Shown here: positions 13,401-25,033 of the stretch, one piece after another
Layout: every line of letters begins with the position of its first letter
How positions within the stretch are numbered: the first letter of the stretch is position 1
NCBI RefSeq assembly: GCF_019578655.1
Contig: NC_063256.1
Span: 31,172,342-31,236,341 of the forward strand
Length of the DNA: 64,000 nt
Direction of reading: 5' to 3'
DNA from: Ricinus communis
Taxonomy: Eukaryota > Streptophyta > Magnoliopsida > Malpighiales > Euphorbiaceae
Translations under genes and position numbers: made by a program
The notes under the pieces: model-generated
Databases searched by the model: none
What the model was told of the DNA's origin: nothing
Seen by the model: the letters and a program-made list of their open reading frames with translations, nothing else

Positions 13401-13816
13401 ATAATTAGCTTATATTTTAATTTTTTGGTCAATTTATCCAAAAAAAACTTAGTAAAAGTGATAAATTCACTCCAATCAAATTACTTAATCAATACAAAAA
13501 ATTTAATTTGGTTGTCAAACTTCATATTAAATGTCAAATTTTATAAAAATAATTTTTTTTAATCGAGTAAGAGTAAAATTATTTAATTTTAACATAATTT
13601 ACTCTAATTATCTAATAAAAATAATTAAATAATATTTTTAATTAAAAACCTTAAATTAAATATTATTACCAAACTCATATATAATTATGCTTTTTTAAAT
13701 TTAGAATAAAATCTTACATTTTAGCAATATTTAGTTTTAGTTTCTAATCGGTCTAAATTATATATAGATATTTAAGGGTATTTTAGAGCTTTAATGGTAT
13801 ATTTATATATATATTA
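10412..13816. other. AT-rich intergenic region
   Basis: AT-rich sequence with a likely polyadenylation signal (aataaa) near 10803 for the hydrolase transcript and an A-run at about 12755-12775. Short open frames here have no recognisable similarity. No gene or bounded repeat is supported. Confidence 0.6.
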
Positions 13817-15014
13817 TGGTGAAAATATGTGTTTTTACCTCATTTTAGTTTTCTTGTCTAAATTCAAGAAATAATAGCCAAAAAGAAGAATTTGAGCTAA
13901 CACACTAATGGGCTTTAAATGGAATACGACCGTAAAAAGTTTGGAAATAAGACAAGTGGGCTATCAATAGCGCGAGCCTAGCCGAACTCATTAAGGCCCA
14001 AGAAGGGGGAATTAAGTAGTTATGATGTAAATAATGGATAATTATTTTTAAGTTGTTTATTTTATTTAGGATAGTAACAGAAAACTATAGTAGTTATGTG
14101 CTAAGAGAAGAACTCTAAAAATAGGATCTTTATAAGGAGTAGAGGTTAATCAAACAAAGAGAGTTCTTCTACTACTATTCTCTCTAGAGAAAGGCTTCTA
14201 CTATTCTCGGTAGAAATTTTTATAATTCATCATCTTCTACATTTAGTTAGTTTTGTTGCATTATTCTTTCAGGAATCAAAAAAGCTTTTTAAAGACGTAG
14301 AGAGAGGAGATCAATCTTCTTCATTTCTTGAAGGGCCTTTGGATTTTGAGGAAGTTTTAATTTTCTATTTTATGTATCTTATGTCTTTCTATTTAATTAC
14401 AATGATCAGTGGATTAAGTATGTCAGACTAAGTTCCATAAGTGTTTAGTTTGGCTTTTTACTTATGTATGAACCTTATGTATTATGAGTTTAATGAATGA
14501 TTTCTTTACCTTCATATATGTATTAGTTTCATTTGTTATTATTGATTGACTATCATATCAATTTAGTAGTAGTATTTATTATGAAAGTCTTTATGTTCAA
14601 AGTATTAGAAACATTATCTTTACTTTAATCTATGTTGGTATAAGAAACCTAGGTTGCATCATTAGCTTGAGTGCCTTAAGGAAAATGCACCTCACCATCT
14701 CATTTGTTAGATTTGGACTTAAGAGAAATAAAGGGATTACTAAGTATAAGCTAGACTAAATGCTATTTTATCATATAGTTCACATTAACCACTCTAGTTG
14801 CATATTTATTTTCTAGTTATTTAATTTCTTTTATAAACTTTAAGATTATTCTCAAAACATTAGCTTAGAGTGTTTAGATTTACTTTTAGTATTTTGTGTG
14901 ATAGTTGGTTTTATATTATATGCTTTACAATTTCTTGTGAGATCGACCTCATGGTGGACTTGCCCGTACTATCATTCAATTCGTACACTTACGAGTACTA
15001 ATTTAGACATATCA
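13817..15014 (+). repeat. 5' LTR of element A1
   Basis: The 3' border is firm: the LTR ends ..agacatatca at 15014, just before the primer site, and its last ~165 bp recur at 20032-20194. The 5' border (TGGTGAAAATATG at 13817) is a judgement from the TG start and family-like wording; a matching target duplication could not be tested. Length would be about 1.2 kb. Confidence 0.55.
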
Positions 15015-15020
15015 AGTTTT

Positions 15021-15040
15021 TGGTGCCGTTGCTGGAGAAT
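15021..15040 (+). other. Primer binding site of A1, tRNA-Asp type
   Basis: tggtgccgttgctggagaat differs from the complement of the plant tRNA-Asp 3' end (TGGCGCCGTTGCCGGGGA) at a few positions. It sits 6 bp after the LTR end. It primes minus-strand DNA synthesis in an active element. Confidence 0.8.
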
Positions 15041-15175
15041 TGTGTCAATATTATATTGATTAATTGTCGAGTTTTGTTTCTTGTGTTTTTGTATGTTGCA
15101 TGCTTATTTATTTTTATTTTATCTTTAAATTCTGTTTTTAAATTTTTAAATTTGAAATTTTTCCTTTAATTTTGT

Positions 15176-16837
15176 ATGCCTACCAGAAAAACAAGATCAG
15201 GTGATTCATCAACTCAAAATCCCTACAACTTGAGATCAACTGTTAAAAAGGCAGGAAGAGACTAAGAGGCAGAGAGTGAGTTTATATCTCCAAGAGAAGA
15301 ATAATTTGAAGAAAAGCTAGAATAAAGATTTTAAGAAGAAGTTGAGATAATGGCTAATGACCAAAGAGAAGTTGCAGCTCAAAGACAAATGGCTATGAAG
15401 GACTATGCTCATCCTATAATTAGTAATACTACATGCATAGTTTTAGGTGATGCATCTAGGAATTATAAACTAAATAACATCCATTTTAATATACTTTCGT
15501 CATTCTATGGTAATGCCTAGTGAGGATGTATTAACATTCATTAGAGAGTCCTATGCTATAGTTCATACATTTCCATTATCTGGACTCAATGAAGACTAAT
15601 TAAGGATGAGCTGTTTTTCTTACTCATTAAAAGATAAAGCAAAGGCTTGGTTAATGACCTTGCCTCCTAATTTTTTAAGAACTTGGGATGAAGCGTATCA
15701 AAAATTTATGAGTAAATTTTACTCAAATCAAAAGACCAAACAATTAAGGATTGAAATTTCTAACTTTTATCAAAAGGATACTGAATCCTTTCATGAAGCA
15801 TGGGATCACTTTAAATCACTTTTATTATAATGCCCACACCATGGATACCCACTTCTTGTGACCAACCAATCATTCTATGATGGTCTAACACAATAATATT
15901 AATGTATGGTTGATAATATAGCTGGGAGTGCTATGTTAGAAAAACTGTTGATGAGATTTATAATATCTTTGAGATATTAGGAGCCAATTCACAATAAAAG
16001 AGTGTGAGAACAAAAAGAGTAGGAGTGACTAAAGTTGTGTATAAGGTATGTAGTATATGTGGTGTTTATGGTCATGGTGCTAATGTTTGCTAGTCTTATG
16101 AGACTTATACCGGAGATGATTATGAAGAGGTTAATTTGATAGAATCTTATCAGCCTAGGCAACCTAGGAATAATCCATACTCCAACACTTATAATCCAAT
16201 ATGGAGGAATCATCCAAAATTTTTCAAGAGAAATAATAATCATAACCCACCACAAATACTGAGGGATGAGAACCAGCCCCAGCATTAGAATCAAGAGCCT
16301 CAATACCCAAGGAATCAAAACCCTCCATTCCTTAATCAAGGACAAGCCCCTCAATGAAAATCAAGTTTGGAGAAAACACTCCAATCTTTTATGATAGCTA
16401 CCTGTGATAGAATGGAGAGAAATGAGAAGAAAATTGATTCTATAAAAGCTTCAATGAAGCAATTGAAAATTTAAATTAGACAAATTGCTGAAGCTGTACA
16501 AGAAAATAAGAAATAAAAATTGCCAAGTCAATCTGAGCAAGCTAAAGCAGTCGCTGTTCTTAACGACGGTGAGTTATTTGATAATAATGTTGAAAATTTA
16601 AGTGAGAAAGATTCTTCTTACGCAGGTACATCAAAAGAAGATGTACTAGTTGATGTAGAAATAACTGAAGGAGGTTTACAAAAAGAAAGAAGAACAGAGC
16701 CCAATCTTAGGCAGAAAGAGAAAGACAAAGAGGTATTTTCAAGACCTGAGTTTCATAAGGCAGCTGAACCTTATAAGCCTCCTATTTCGTTCCCGAACAG
16801 ATTGAAAGAAAGCAAACAGGATAAGCAATGTTCATAA
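15176..16837 (+). pseudogene. gag of element A1, broken
   Basis: The start MPTRKTRSGDSSTQNPYNLR is at 15176 and the first in-frame stop falls after about 29 codons. The retrotransposon gag core SYSLKDKAKAWLMTLPPNFLRTW is readable at about 15612. A CCHC zinc knuckle is intact at 16049-16090, spaced Cys-x2-Cys-x4-His-x4-Cys (CSICGVYGHGANVC). A lysine- and glutamate-rich linker (16520-16837) leads to the protease. Gag would form the particle core; several stops and frame changes show it is dead. Confidence 0.75.
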
Positions 16838-16846
16838 AATTTTAAT

Positions 16847-17464
16847 ATGCCTTCTAAAGTTAACATTGACTTGCCCTTGTTGGATATGATTAGAAATATG
16901 CCAACTTATGCTAAATTCTTTAAGGAACTTAATTCTAACAAGAGGAGATATGGGAACAATGAAAAAGTTATGGTATCTGAAACTACAAGTACAGTTCTCC
17001 AACAACAATTACCTCTTAAGATGAAAGACCCTGGGAGCTTTACCGTTGATATTACAATGAGAGATAAAAAGATTGCTAAAGCCATGTTGGATTTGGGAGC
17101 AAGCATCAATTTGATGTCATATTTAACATATGCAAAACTTGGTTTAGGAGAATTGAAGCCAACTACCATGTCTCTGCAACTAGCTGATAGGTCGATTAAG
17201 TATCCAAGAGGCATAGTGGAAGATTTGTTAATTCAGGTAGGAAAACTGATAATCCTTGCTGACTTTGTTGTTCTTGACATGGAAAGTACATTAGCAAGGG
17301 ATAAAGAGCAAACAGTACTCCTTGGTAGACCTTTCATGGTAACTACCAAGATAGTTATTAACGTGCACAATGAGAAGCTGACTATGACAGTCTTGAGAGA
17401 GACTGTAGAATTTAAAGTGTTTGATTCTCTAACTATATCTCCTAGCACTTCAATTAATGAATGA
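16847..17464 (+). pseudogene. Aspartic protease domain of A1
   Basis: A 205-codon open stretch starts with SKVNIDLPLLDMIRNMPTYAKF, the conserved Athila lead-in. It contains the active-site motif DLGASINLM at about residues 82-90, then LADRSIKYPRGIVED and LLGRPFM. The DLGAS form replaces the DTG/DSG of other retropepsins and is usual in this lineage. A stop at 17462 separates it from RT, so the polyprotein is interrupted even though this part is open. Confidence 0.8.
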
Positions 17465-17479
17465 TTATATATTGATTAC

Positions 17480-19200
17480 ATGGATTATTTTGTTTATGAA
17501 ACATATTTACAGGATAAGGATGATAAGTTAGAAATTACATTAACATTGGAAAAGCACGAAGAAAATTTAGATGAAGAAGTCTTAAACTTACATGATAAGT
17601 TAGATGAAGCTATTCCAGTGTTACTTGATGAAAGCACCATTGAACCTTTACATTCATCCATTGGAATCAAATCACAAATTATTAATGAACCACCTAAAGT
17701 TGAGCTTAAGGAGTTGCTTAACACACTCAAATATGTCTTCTTAGGAGAAAGGAATACGTATCTAGTGATCATAGCCTCTGATCTTTCTCCTTCAGAGAAA
17801 GAGGCAACTATTAGAGAATTGAAAATGCTTAGAAAAGCTATTGGGTGGGGAATTTCTAACATTAAGGGGATTAGTGCAACAATGTGTATGCATAAAATTA
17901 TTTTAGAAGACAATTCTAAAGCGGTTAGAGATACACAACAACGGCTTAACATGAAAGAATTTGTAAAAAAAGAAGTTAAGAATTTATTGGATAAGGGTAT
18001 TATATACCCTATAGTTGATAGTAATTGGGTAAGTCATGTTCATGTAGTGCCTAAAAAGTCAGGCACAACAGTTCTTAAGAATGAAACAAGGGAATTACTT
18101 CCTACAAGAATGACAACAGGGTGGAGAATGTATATTGATTATAGAAAGTTAAACGCTGCAACAAAGAAGGATCATTTTCCTCTTCTATTTATTGATCAAA
18201 TATTAGAGCGTTTAGCATGACATGAATTTTATTGTTTTCTTGATGGACTTCAGGATATTATCAGGTACCTATTGCACTTGAAGATCAATAAAATATAACT
18301 TTTACATATTCCTTTGGAACTTTTGCGTTTAAGGGGATGCCTTTTGGCTTTGCAACGCTCTAGCAACATTCCAAAGATGTATGCTTTATATATTTCTCTA
18401 ACATGTTAGAAGACTACATCGAGGTATTTATGGATGATTTTCCAGTTTTTGGCTCCTCATTTGATATATGTCTAAGCAATCTGACTCGTGTTCTCGAGAG
18501 ATGCATTGAGTGTTACTTAACATTGAGCTGGGAAAAGAGTCATTTCATGGTTAAACAAGGTATTATGCTAGGACATGTTGTTTCTAGTAAAGGTATTAAA
18601 GTTGACAAGGCAAAAATTGATTTAATTGTCAAACTGCCCTCTCCTACTTCAGTAAAGGGTATTAGAAGTTTTCTTGGCCATGCAGGATTTTATAGGCATT
18701 TTATTAAAGACTTTTCTAAACTTGCTCGTCCTTTAACTGAATTGCTGACTAAAGATGTTAACTTTGTCTTTAATGATGCATGCGTTTCTACTTTTAACAT
18801 CTTGAAAGAAAGATTGACTAATACACTTATTATTATGGCACTTGATTGGTCTCTTCCCTTTGAAATAATGTGTGATGCATCTGATTATGCTATAGGAGCA
18901 GTCCTAGGCCAAAGAGTTGATAAAGCTTTACACGTAATATATTATGCTAGCAAAACTCTTGATGATGCCCAAATAAACTATTCGACAATTGAAAAAGAAT
19001 TTCTAGCTGTTGTATTTTCACTAGACAAATTCAGATCTTACTGGGTAGGATTTATAGTCATTGTTCATTCAGATCATGCAGCTTTGAGATATTTTTAACT
19101 AAGCCTAATGCTAAACCACGACTAAATTAGGTGGATGCTTTTATTGCAAATATCTTATATCAAGATAAAAGATAAAAAAAGGAAGTGAAAATGTAGTAGC
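17480..19200 (+). pseudogene. Reverse transcriptase and RNase H of A1
   Basis: RT is read from the linker DELKELLNTLKY-like region through QRLNMKEFVKKEVKNLLDKGIIYPI and WRMYIDYRKLNAATKKDHFPLLFIDQILERLA (to 18220), with a frame break at 18220-18400. The polymerase box is FMDD at about 18426-18437 (EVFMDDFPVFGSS). RNase H follows: MCDASDYAIGAVLGQ (first Asp), STIEKEFLAVV (Glu) and HSDHAALRYF (Asp) are all visible between 18868 and 19098. A stop follows the last motif. Confidence 0.82.
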
Positions 19201-20031
19201 AGATCATCTTTTGAGGTTGATTTTCGATTTTGATAACCTTGGTTCTAAAAAAGTAATTAATGAGACTTTCCCTAATGAACAATTATTTATGGTAAATCAT
19301 GAGTCAAAGTATGCTAACATTGTAAACTATTTGGCATGTGATATTGCGAGAACTAACTTAACATGGCAAGAAAAGAAATGATTTCTATCTGTGTATAGGC
19401 ATTATTATTGGGATGACCCATATTTGTTTAAACATTATTCTGATCAAATGATTACATGATGTGTTCTTAAAGATGAGCAACAAAGCATTTTGGCCTTTTG
19501 CCATGAAATGCATTGTGGAGGTCATTTTAGTGGTAAGAAAACATCTTACAGGATTTTGCAATCAGGTTTCTTCTGGCCTTTGTTATTTAAAGATGTTACA
19601 TGTCTTTTGTGCTAAATGCCATTGGTGCCAAAGAAGTGGAAATATTAGCAAACCAACTGAAATGCCTCAAACATTTAATCTTGTGGTTGAACTATTTGAT
19701 GTGTGGGGCATTGATTTTATGAGACCATTTCCACCTTTTCATGGCTAGGAATATATACTTATTACTGTGGATTATTTGTCTAAATGGATAGAAGCAATAG
19801 CTACTCGAAATAATGATGCGAAGACAGTATGCAAATTCATAAAGAATAATATTTTTAGTAGGTTTGGAATGCCTAGAGCAATCACTAGTGACGGGAGAAC
19901 ATATTTTTGCAACAAGACATTTAGTGCCTTACTAAAGAAATATGGAGTAACTCATAAAGTTGCAACCCCTTATCACCTATAAACATCATGATAGGTGAAA
20001 GTTAGCAATAGACAAATTAAGGCAATAGACC
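19200..20031 (+). pseudogene. Integrase of A1, truncated
   Basis: The zinc-binding HHCC region is readable in shifted frames ([15 protein letters not shown], then [12 protein letters not shown] at about 19606). The first catalytic Asp is in [10 protein letters not shown] (about 19706) and the second in ITSDGRTYF (about 19895). The third, Glu, region reads VKVSNRQIK just before the break at 20031. The C-terminal domain is missing because the sequence jumps into an LTR. Confidence 0.78.
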
Positions 20032-20194
20032 ATTCTCAAAACATTGGCGAGCATTTAGATTTACCTTTAGTATTTTGTGATAGTTGGTCTTTATAATATA
20101 TGCTCTATAATTTCTTGTGAGATCGACCTCATGGTGGACTTTCCCGTACTATCAATCGGTTTGTACACTTACGAGTACTAATTTAGACATATCA
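20032..20194 (+). repeat. Partial LTR of element A2, same family as A1
   Basis: From attctcaaaacatt at 20032 to ..agacatatca at 20194 the sequence parallels 14848-15014, apart from small differences. A degenerate tRNA-Asp primer site (tatcgtcgttgctgggga, about 20200-20218) and the same leader follow. So this is a 5'-position LTR of a second element, lacking its first ~1 kb. Confidence 0.8.
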
Positions 20195-20369
20195 AGTTTT
20201 TATCGTCGTTGCTGGGGAATTGTGCCAATATTTTATTGATTAATTGTTGAGTTTTGTTTCTTATGTTTTTGTATGTTGCATGTTTATTTTAAATTTGAAA
20301 TTTTTCCTTTAATTTTGTATGCCTACCAGAAAAACAAGACCAAATGATTCATCAACTCAAAATCCCTAG

Positions 20370-21979
20370 AACTCTTAATGGGGCTACATCGAGTATTGTT
20401 AGGCTGAATGTTGTGGCAAACAACTTCGAGAGCAAGCCCAACATTATTCAGATGGTGCAAAACAATTACATGTTTGATGGTTTGCCCAACGCGGATCCAA
20501 ACACCCATTTTTGGATGATTTTCTAGAGATTTATGATACCTTCAAGATCAATGGGGTATCAAATGATGCTATTTGGTTGAGGCTATTCCCATTCTCATTA
20601 AGGATAAGCCAAAGAAGTGGTTGAAATCATTCCCAGCTGGGACATTTATGACTTGAAATCAGCTGGCTGAGAAACTCTTGGAGAGATACTTTCCACCTTC
20701 TAAGACGACCAAGTTAGCAGGGTTTCTTCAGCAAGAGAATGAGACTCTGTATGATTGCTGGGAATGTTTCAAGGATTTACTGAGGAGCTATCCACATCAT
20801 GGTTTACCTTTATGGCTGAAAATTCAGACATTCTTTAATGGACTAAATTACATAAGTAAACAATCTATTAATGCTGCAGCAGGTGCATCACTAAACAATA
20901 AGACTCTTGAGCAAGCTATGGTTCTTATTAAGGATATGGCAGTCATGAACTACTAGTGGCAGAATCCAAGAGAGCAAGTTTGAGTCAAAGGGAGTGGAAT
21001 CTATGCAATAGATCCTATAATAGCTGTAAATGCACAACTAGAGGCCATGAGTAGAAAGATGGATGCTTTGACTATGTCTTCATTTGGAATACAAGCACAA
21101 GTTATGACTCGTGATTGGTGTGGGGGTGGTCATCAAAGTCAAGATTGCCAAAATGGAAATACCTTCGCTAAGCCAGAGCAAGTTGATTATGTGGAAAATG
21201 CTCCTAGGTAACAAAATAATCCTTACAGTAATACCTATAACCCGAGGTGGAGAAATCATTCAAATTTCTCTTGAGGGAATCAGAATCAACAAAGACCTCC
21301 ACCCCCAGGTTTTCAGTAGCAAAACTAGTAGTAGGCTCCTCCTAGAAGGAGTAATCTAGAGGAGATGATGGAGAAGTTTATATCTGCATCCGAAACAAGG
21401 TTCCAGACTACTGAGATTGCTCTTAGAAACTAGCAAGCTTCGGTTCAGAATTTGAAAAATTAAGTGGGGCAGATTGCAAAGCTTTTGAGTGAAAGACCTT
21501 AAGAAATTTTGCCAAGCAACACAAAAGCTAACCCTAAGGAGCAGCTTAAGGTTATCACATTGCACAGTAGTAAAGAGCTAAAGACTAAGCTGAATGAAGT
21601 ATATGAAGAATCTACTACAACTGAGAAGGTTAATGATGATAAAAAGGATACACAGGCTGAAGTCGAGGATAAATTAGAAGTAACACCCAAGGCTACCCCT
21701 TTTATGAAGGAATATCAACCTAGAATACCCTTTCTAGCCTGACTTCAAAATGATAATCTGGATGCACAATTTAGTAAGTTTCTTGAACTTTTTAAGTAAT
21801 TGCATATTAACATACCTTTTGTGAAAGCTCTATTGTAGATGCCCAAGTATACTAAATTCTTAAAGGAACTCCTCTCTAATAAAAGGAAGCTTGAGGAAGT
21901 ATTGATGGTGCAACTGTCGGAAAAGAGTTTAGCAATCACTCAAAGAAGACTACCAAAGAAGCTAAAAGACCTAGGAAGT
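20370..21979 (+). pseudogene. gag and protease N-terminus of A2
   Basis: Gag text starts abruptly inside the protein (ATSSIVRLNVVANNFESKPNIIQMVQ, at about 20385), lacking the N-terminal part seen in element B. Recognisable blocks are FPFSLR..KKWLKSFPAGTF, AEKLLERYFPPSKTTKLAGF and ETLYDCWECFKDLLRSYPHHGLP. A partial knuckle, WCGGGHQSQDC, lies at about 21117. The linker includes EEMMEKFISASETRFQTTE. The segment ends with HINIPFVKALL and KKLKDLGS at the insertion point of B. Multiple stops break the frame, e.g. NY-stop-W at about 20955. Confidence 0.75.
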
Positions 21980-24890
21980 TGATGTGCATAGTTTTACACA
22001 TGTTTGCTTGCATATTATTGTGTATTTTCTTAGCAATTATTGTGTTTTTATTCTAAGATCACCCGTGTTTTGTGTCCTTTTGTATTCCAAGAGATTTTAT
22101 AGGTCCGTCATCAGTGTTTGAGCAATTCTAGATTAATTCCGGGCAAAAAACAGACATAATCAGAGGCGTTTGATTTTGGGTTGACTTTTAAGAAGTCAAC
22201 ACGGCCCATGTTAGAGCCCGTGCAGAAATTTCAGGCCGTGTAGCTTAAGCACTTTGAAGCTACACATTTTCCGAGGGTACCACGCCCTTGAGCACATACC
22301 GTGTTGGCTAAAATGGGGTAGAACACGGCCCGTGTTGGCTAAACATGGGCAAGGACATGGCCATGGTTGATTCAGTTCATTCTGCCAATTGGAGTCTAAC
22401 ACGGCCTAGACATAGCCTATGTCGGGGGACAAGGGCTGGAACACGCCCGAATTTGTGCAATGAATAAAAGGAACAAGCCAAAAAAAGAAAAAGGGAGTTC
22501 CAGATCGACGATTTTAACTTTTGATCTTCCGTTGTAATTTTCCTAGACGTGTTGTCAGGCATTTCAAGGGGCTTCTAGGAAACAGATTCTACCTTGGAAC
22601 ATCAGATTCATGATATGGGTTTTGGACTGAAGATTGAGGAGGAGCTTTGGAGTGAATCAAGAAGCAATTTTGGAGATTAACTACAGTGTGGATTAAGGCT
22701 TTGAGCTATTCATCCAACTCTAGGAAAAGGGTGTATATGTTCCGATTTCTTTGTTCTTTCACCGTAATTGAATTCCTATTTGCTTTAGACATGAACATGT
22801 GTAGCTAGAGTGGTTGAACCCATTGGTTTTCCTTACTATGTTGGCTTAGTACTGAATTGTTAGGATTGTTTGAGTTCCTTTCTATATTCTTTTTACAATT
22901 AATAATTACATTCAATTTTCTTTACATTGAATGTGTTGATTACTGCTCACAGATTTTTTTTTAGCAATTGAGAAATTCTAATTGAGTTTGGAAATTTAAT
23001 TGCAAGATCATGTCGATTTTCACTTCGAGATAAGGTTAATTAATTTACCGGATTAAGAATTAACAAAGCTTAATAGAGGCAGATTAAAGCTTAAGGCTAA
23101 TTTAATAATCAATCATTAGGAAGAGATTCCAACTTTAGGTTCTTAGGTTTAGGAATTCGGTTGTCTCGAGAGGGAAATCGAATTCAGTTAAGAATCCGTC
23201 TACGGGTAGCATAATCAGACTCAATAATCTATTATCTTTTGTTTGATTGCCAATTAGTCTAGGTTCCCTTTGGGTTTACTTTTTTGTCTTAATTGTTCTA
23301 TTTACTCATTCATTCTCGCATCCCATTTAGAACTTAGCTTTTAGTCATTAGTAAATCTAGAAAACATTCGTTATTAATTTTAGGCTAGTGACAAGGCTGT
23401 CTCATGCCTATAAAAAATAACCTAACTAGACCTCCTAACTATGTAGTCAGGCAAGCAAGGGTCGAATCCCTAGAGACTGAAGTAGTAAAAACTAGCTAAT
23501 CTTGACTTTAATTAATGCTAAGTAAGTAACCAAATCAATGATTGAGGATGAATTAATCTAAGTCTAATTAGCGCAAATAGTAGTAATGAGAATAAATTCA
23601 AGGATAAAAAGCACCTAGAATTAAGTATCCCCACTAGCATAATTAACGCAAAGATAAGTTCCTACCCCAAACTAATTAAATAAATGTTCGTAAGGAAAGG
23701 TAAACCTATAAAATACCATAGATCTCTCCCGAGTATCAATGGCTTCCCTAATATGCAATCAAAACCTACTCCCGTGGAATCATGCAAATTAAAGACATTA
23801 AACTCAATACCCTGACTTCCTAACAATCCATTCTACCTACTCTCGTGGAGAATTTCATGTCCTTAATTGAAATATTCAAATCCGTCAAAACCCAACTCCC
23901 GTTGTGATAAAGATAATGGAATCATAACAATACTAATTATCCCTAATCTAGTATTGGAATATGCACAATCAATTAAGCAAGAGGAATTAAATAATTAATT
24001 TAAGGAATTAAAGTGACAAATCATACATCAATCATGGCTAGGGTTCACTTAACCCTAGATTAGAGAACTACTCACTCATGATAGTTAAATAAACAAAATA
24101 GATTATAAAATAAAACATAATAACAACTTAAAAAGGAAAAGGAAAATACTTGGATTGATAAATGAATGATGAGGTTTTTGATAAATCTTCAAAGCATAAA
24201 GAAAAGTAACATAAATTAGAAAAGGAAAACAAACTAAGGAAAAAGAAGGAAGGGGGCTCCTTTTTTCAGGTTATTTTCACAATCTATTTATACCATAGGA
24301 TATCCAAGAGTTTGGCTAGGTTTTCACCCTAAAAATTTGACTAGACAGGTGTCCAAAATGCAGTTTTGCAGATCTAGCCACAGTCAGGCCGCGGCGTGGC
24401 ATTGTAGGCCGCGAGCAGGGGGCGGAGTGGACTGTTTCTTTGCTTTATCATTGGCCTTGAAAGCCAAGTCGCGGAGTGGCCGAGGGATAGCTTCCCTTGC
24501 TTGTTTCGTGATATAAGATCCTTCTAGGCATGAGTATCTCTTTGACATCATGCTTGACCATGAACGACACTACAAATATCCTCACCAACGCCTAGCAACT
24601 CGAGCCAATTCCTACAAAAACAAAACAAAACGAACCCGAGGAGAGAAATATTGAAAACAATGAATAATAGCTCTAAAAGATTAAATATACAAAGATAACA
24701 TGAAGAACAACGTATATATATAACATATAAAATGCATATATTATTGCGTTATCAGGTAGATAACAAAGGGCGAAGCAGTAACTCTAGAATTTCACTTTCC
24801 CAAGGGATACGATATTTTAATATTTATAGTTGTGCTAGGCTACATCGATAGGTTCACTGCCTTAGTTATAGTTGCATATGCAGTGCACCA
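21980..24890 (+). repeat. 5' LTR of element B, interrupted by solo LTR C1
   Basis: Starts TGATGTGCATAG and ends ..gcagtgcacca just before the primer site. Without C1 and one target copy it is about 1.54 kb, against 1.49 kb for the 3' LTR. It contains repeated ACACGG/CCGTGT half-sites (22195-22450), including a perfect 7+1+7 dyad at 22322-22336. The LTR resumes exactly after C1 (..taggctag, then gataacaaagg as in the 3' LTR). Confidence 0.88.
23389..24754 (-). mobile_element. Solo LTR C1
   Basis: On the minus strand it reads TGATAACGCAATAATATATG.. to ..GACAGCCTTGTCA, 1366 bp, with TG..CA ends. The flanks are GCTAG (23384-23388) and GGTAG (24755-24759), a 5-bp target duplication with one change. 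The uninterrupted site is preserved in B's 3' LTR. No primer site, polypurine tract or coding region is present, so this is a solo LTR left by LTR-LTR recombination. It has a TATAAATAG box (minus strand, near 24282-24292) and GC-rich ccgcgg-type repeats (about 24385-24480). Confidence 0.88.
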
Positions 24891-24896
24891 GGTTTT

Positions 24897-24918
24897 TGGC
24901 ACCGTTGCCAGGGACTTG
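24897..24918 (+). other. Primer binding site of B, tRNA-Asp type
   Basis: tggcaccgttgccagggact matches the complement of the tRNA-Asp 3' end with few changes and lies 6 bp after the 5' LTR. Confidence 0.82.
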
Positions 24919-25033
24919 TTTGAAAACTAGAGTGAAATTTGCTATTTGTTACTTTAGTCATTCTATTTTTGTTATTGCTTTTTATTTAATTATTTTTTTG
25001 GGTTGTTACTAACTTGTTCAATTTAGGTAGTTT

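Larger units (their letters stand above)
13817..20031 (+). mobile_element. Ty3/gypsy (Athila-type) retrotransposon A1, 3'-truncated
   Basis: Order of parts: LTR (13817-15014), tRNA-Asp-type primer site, leader, gag, protease, RT, RNase H, integrase. The copy stops inside the integrase catalytic domain at about 20031, where it is joined to the 3' part of another LTR of the same family (20032-20194). No polypurine tract or own 3' LTR remains. All reading frames carry stops, so it is not autonomous. The Asp primer and the large protease domain with DLGAS point to the Athila lineage. Confidence 0.85.
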
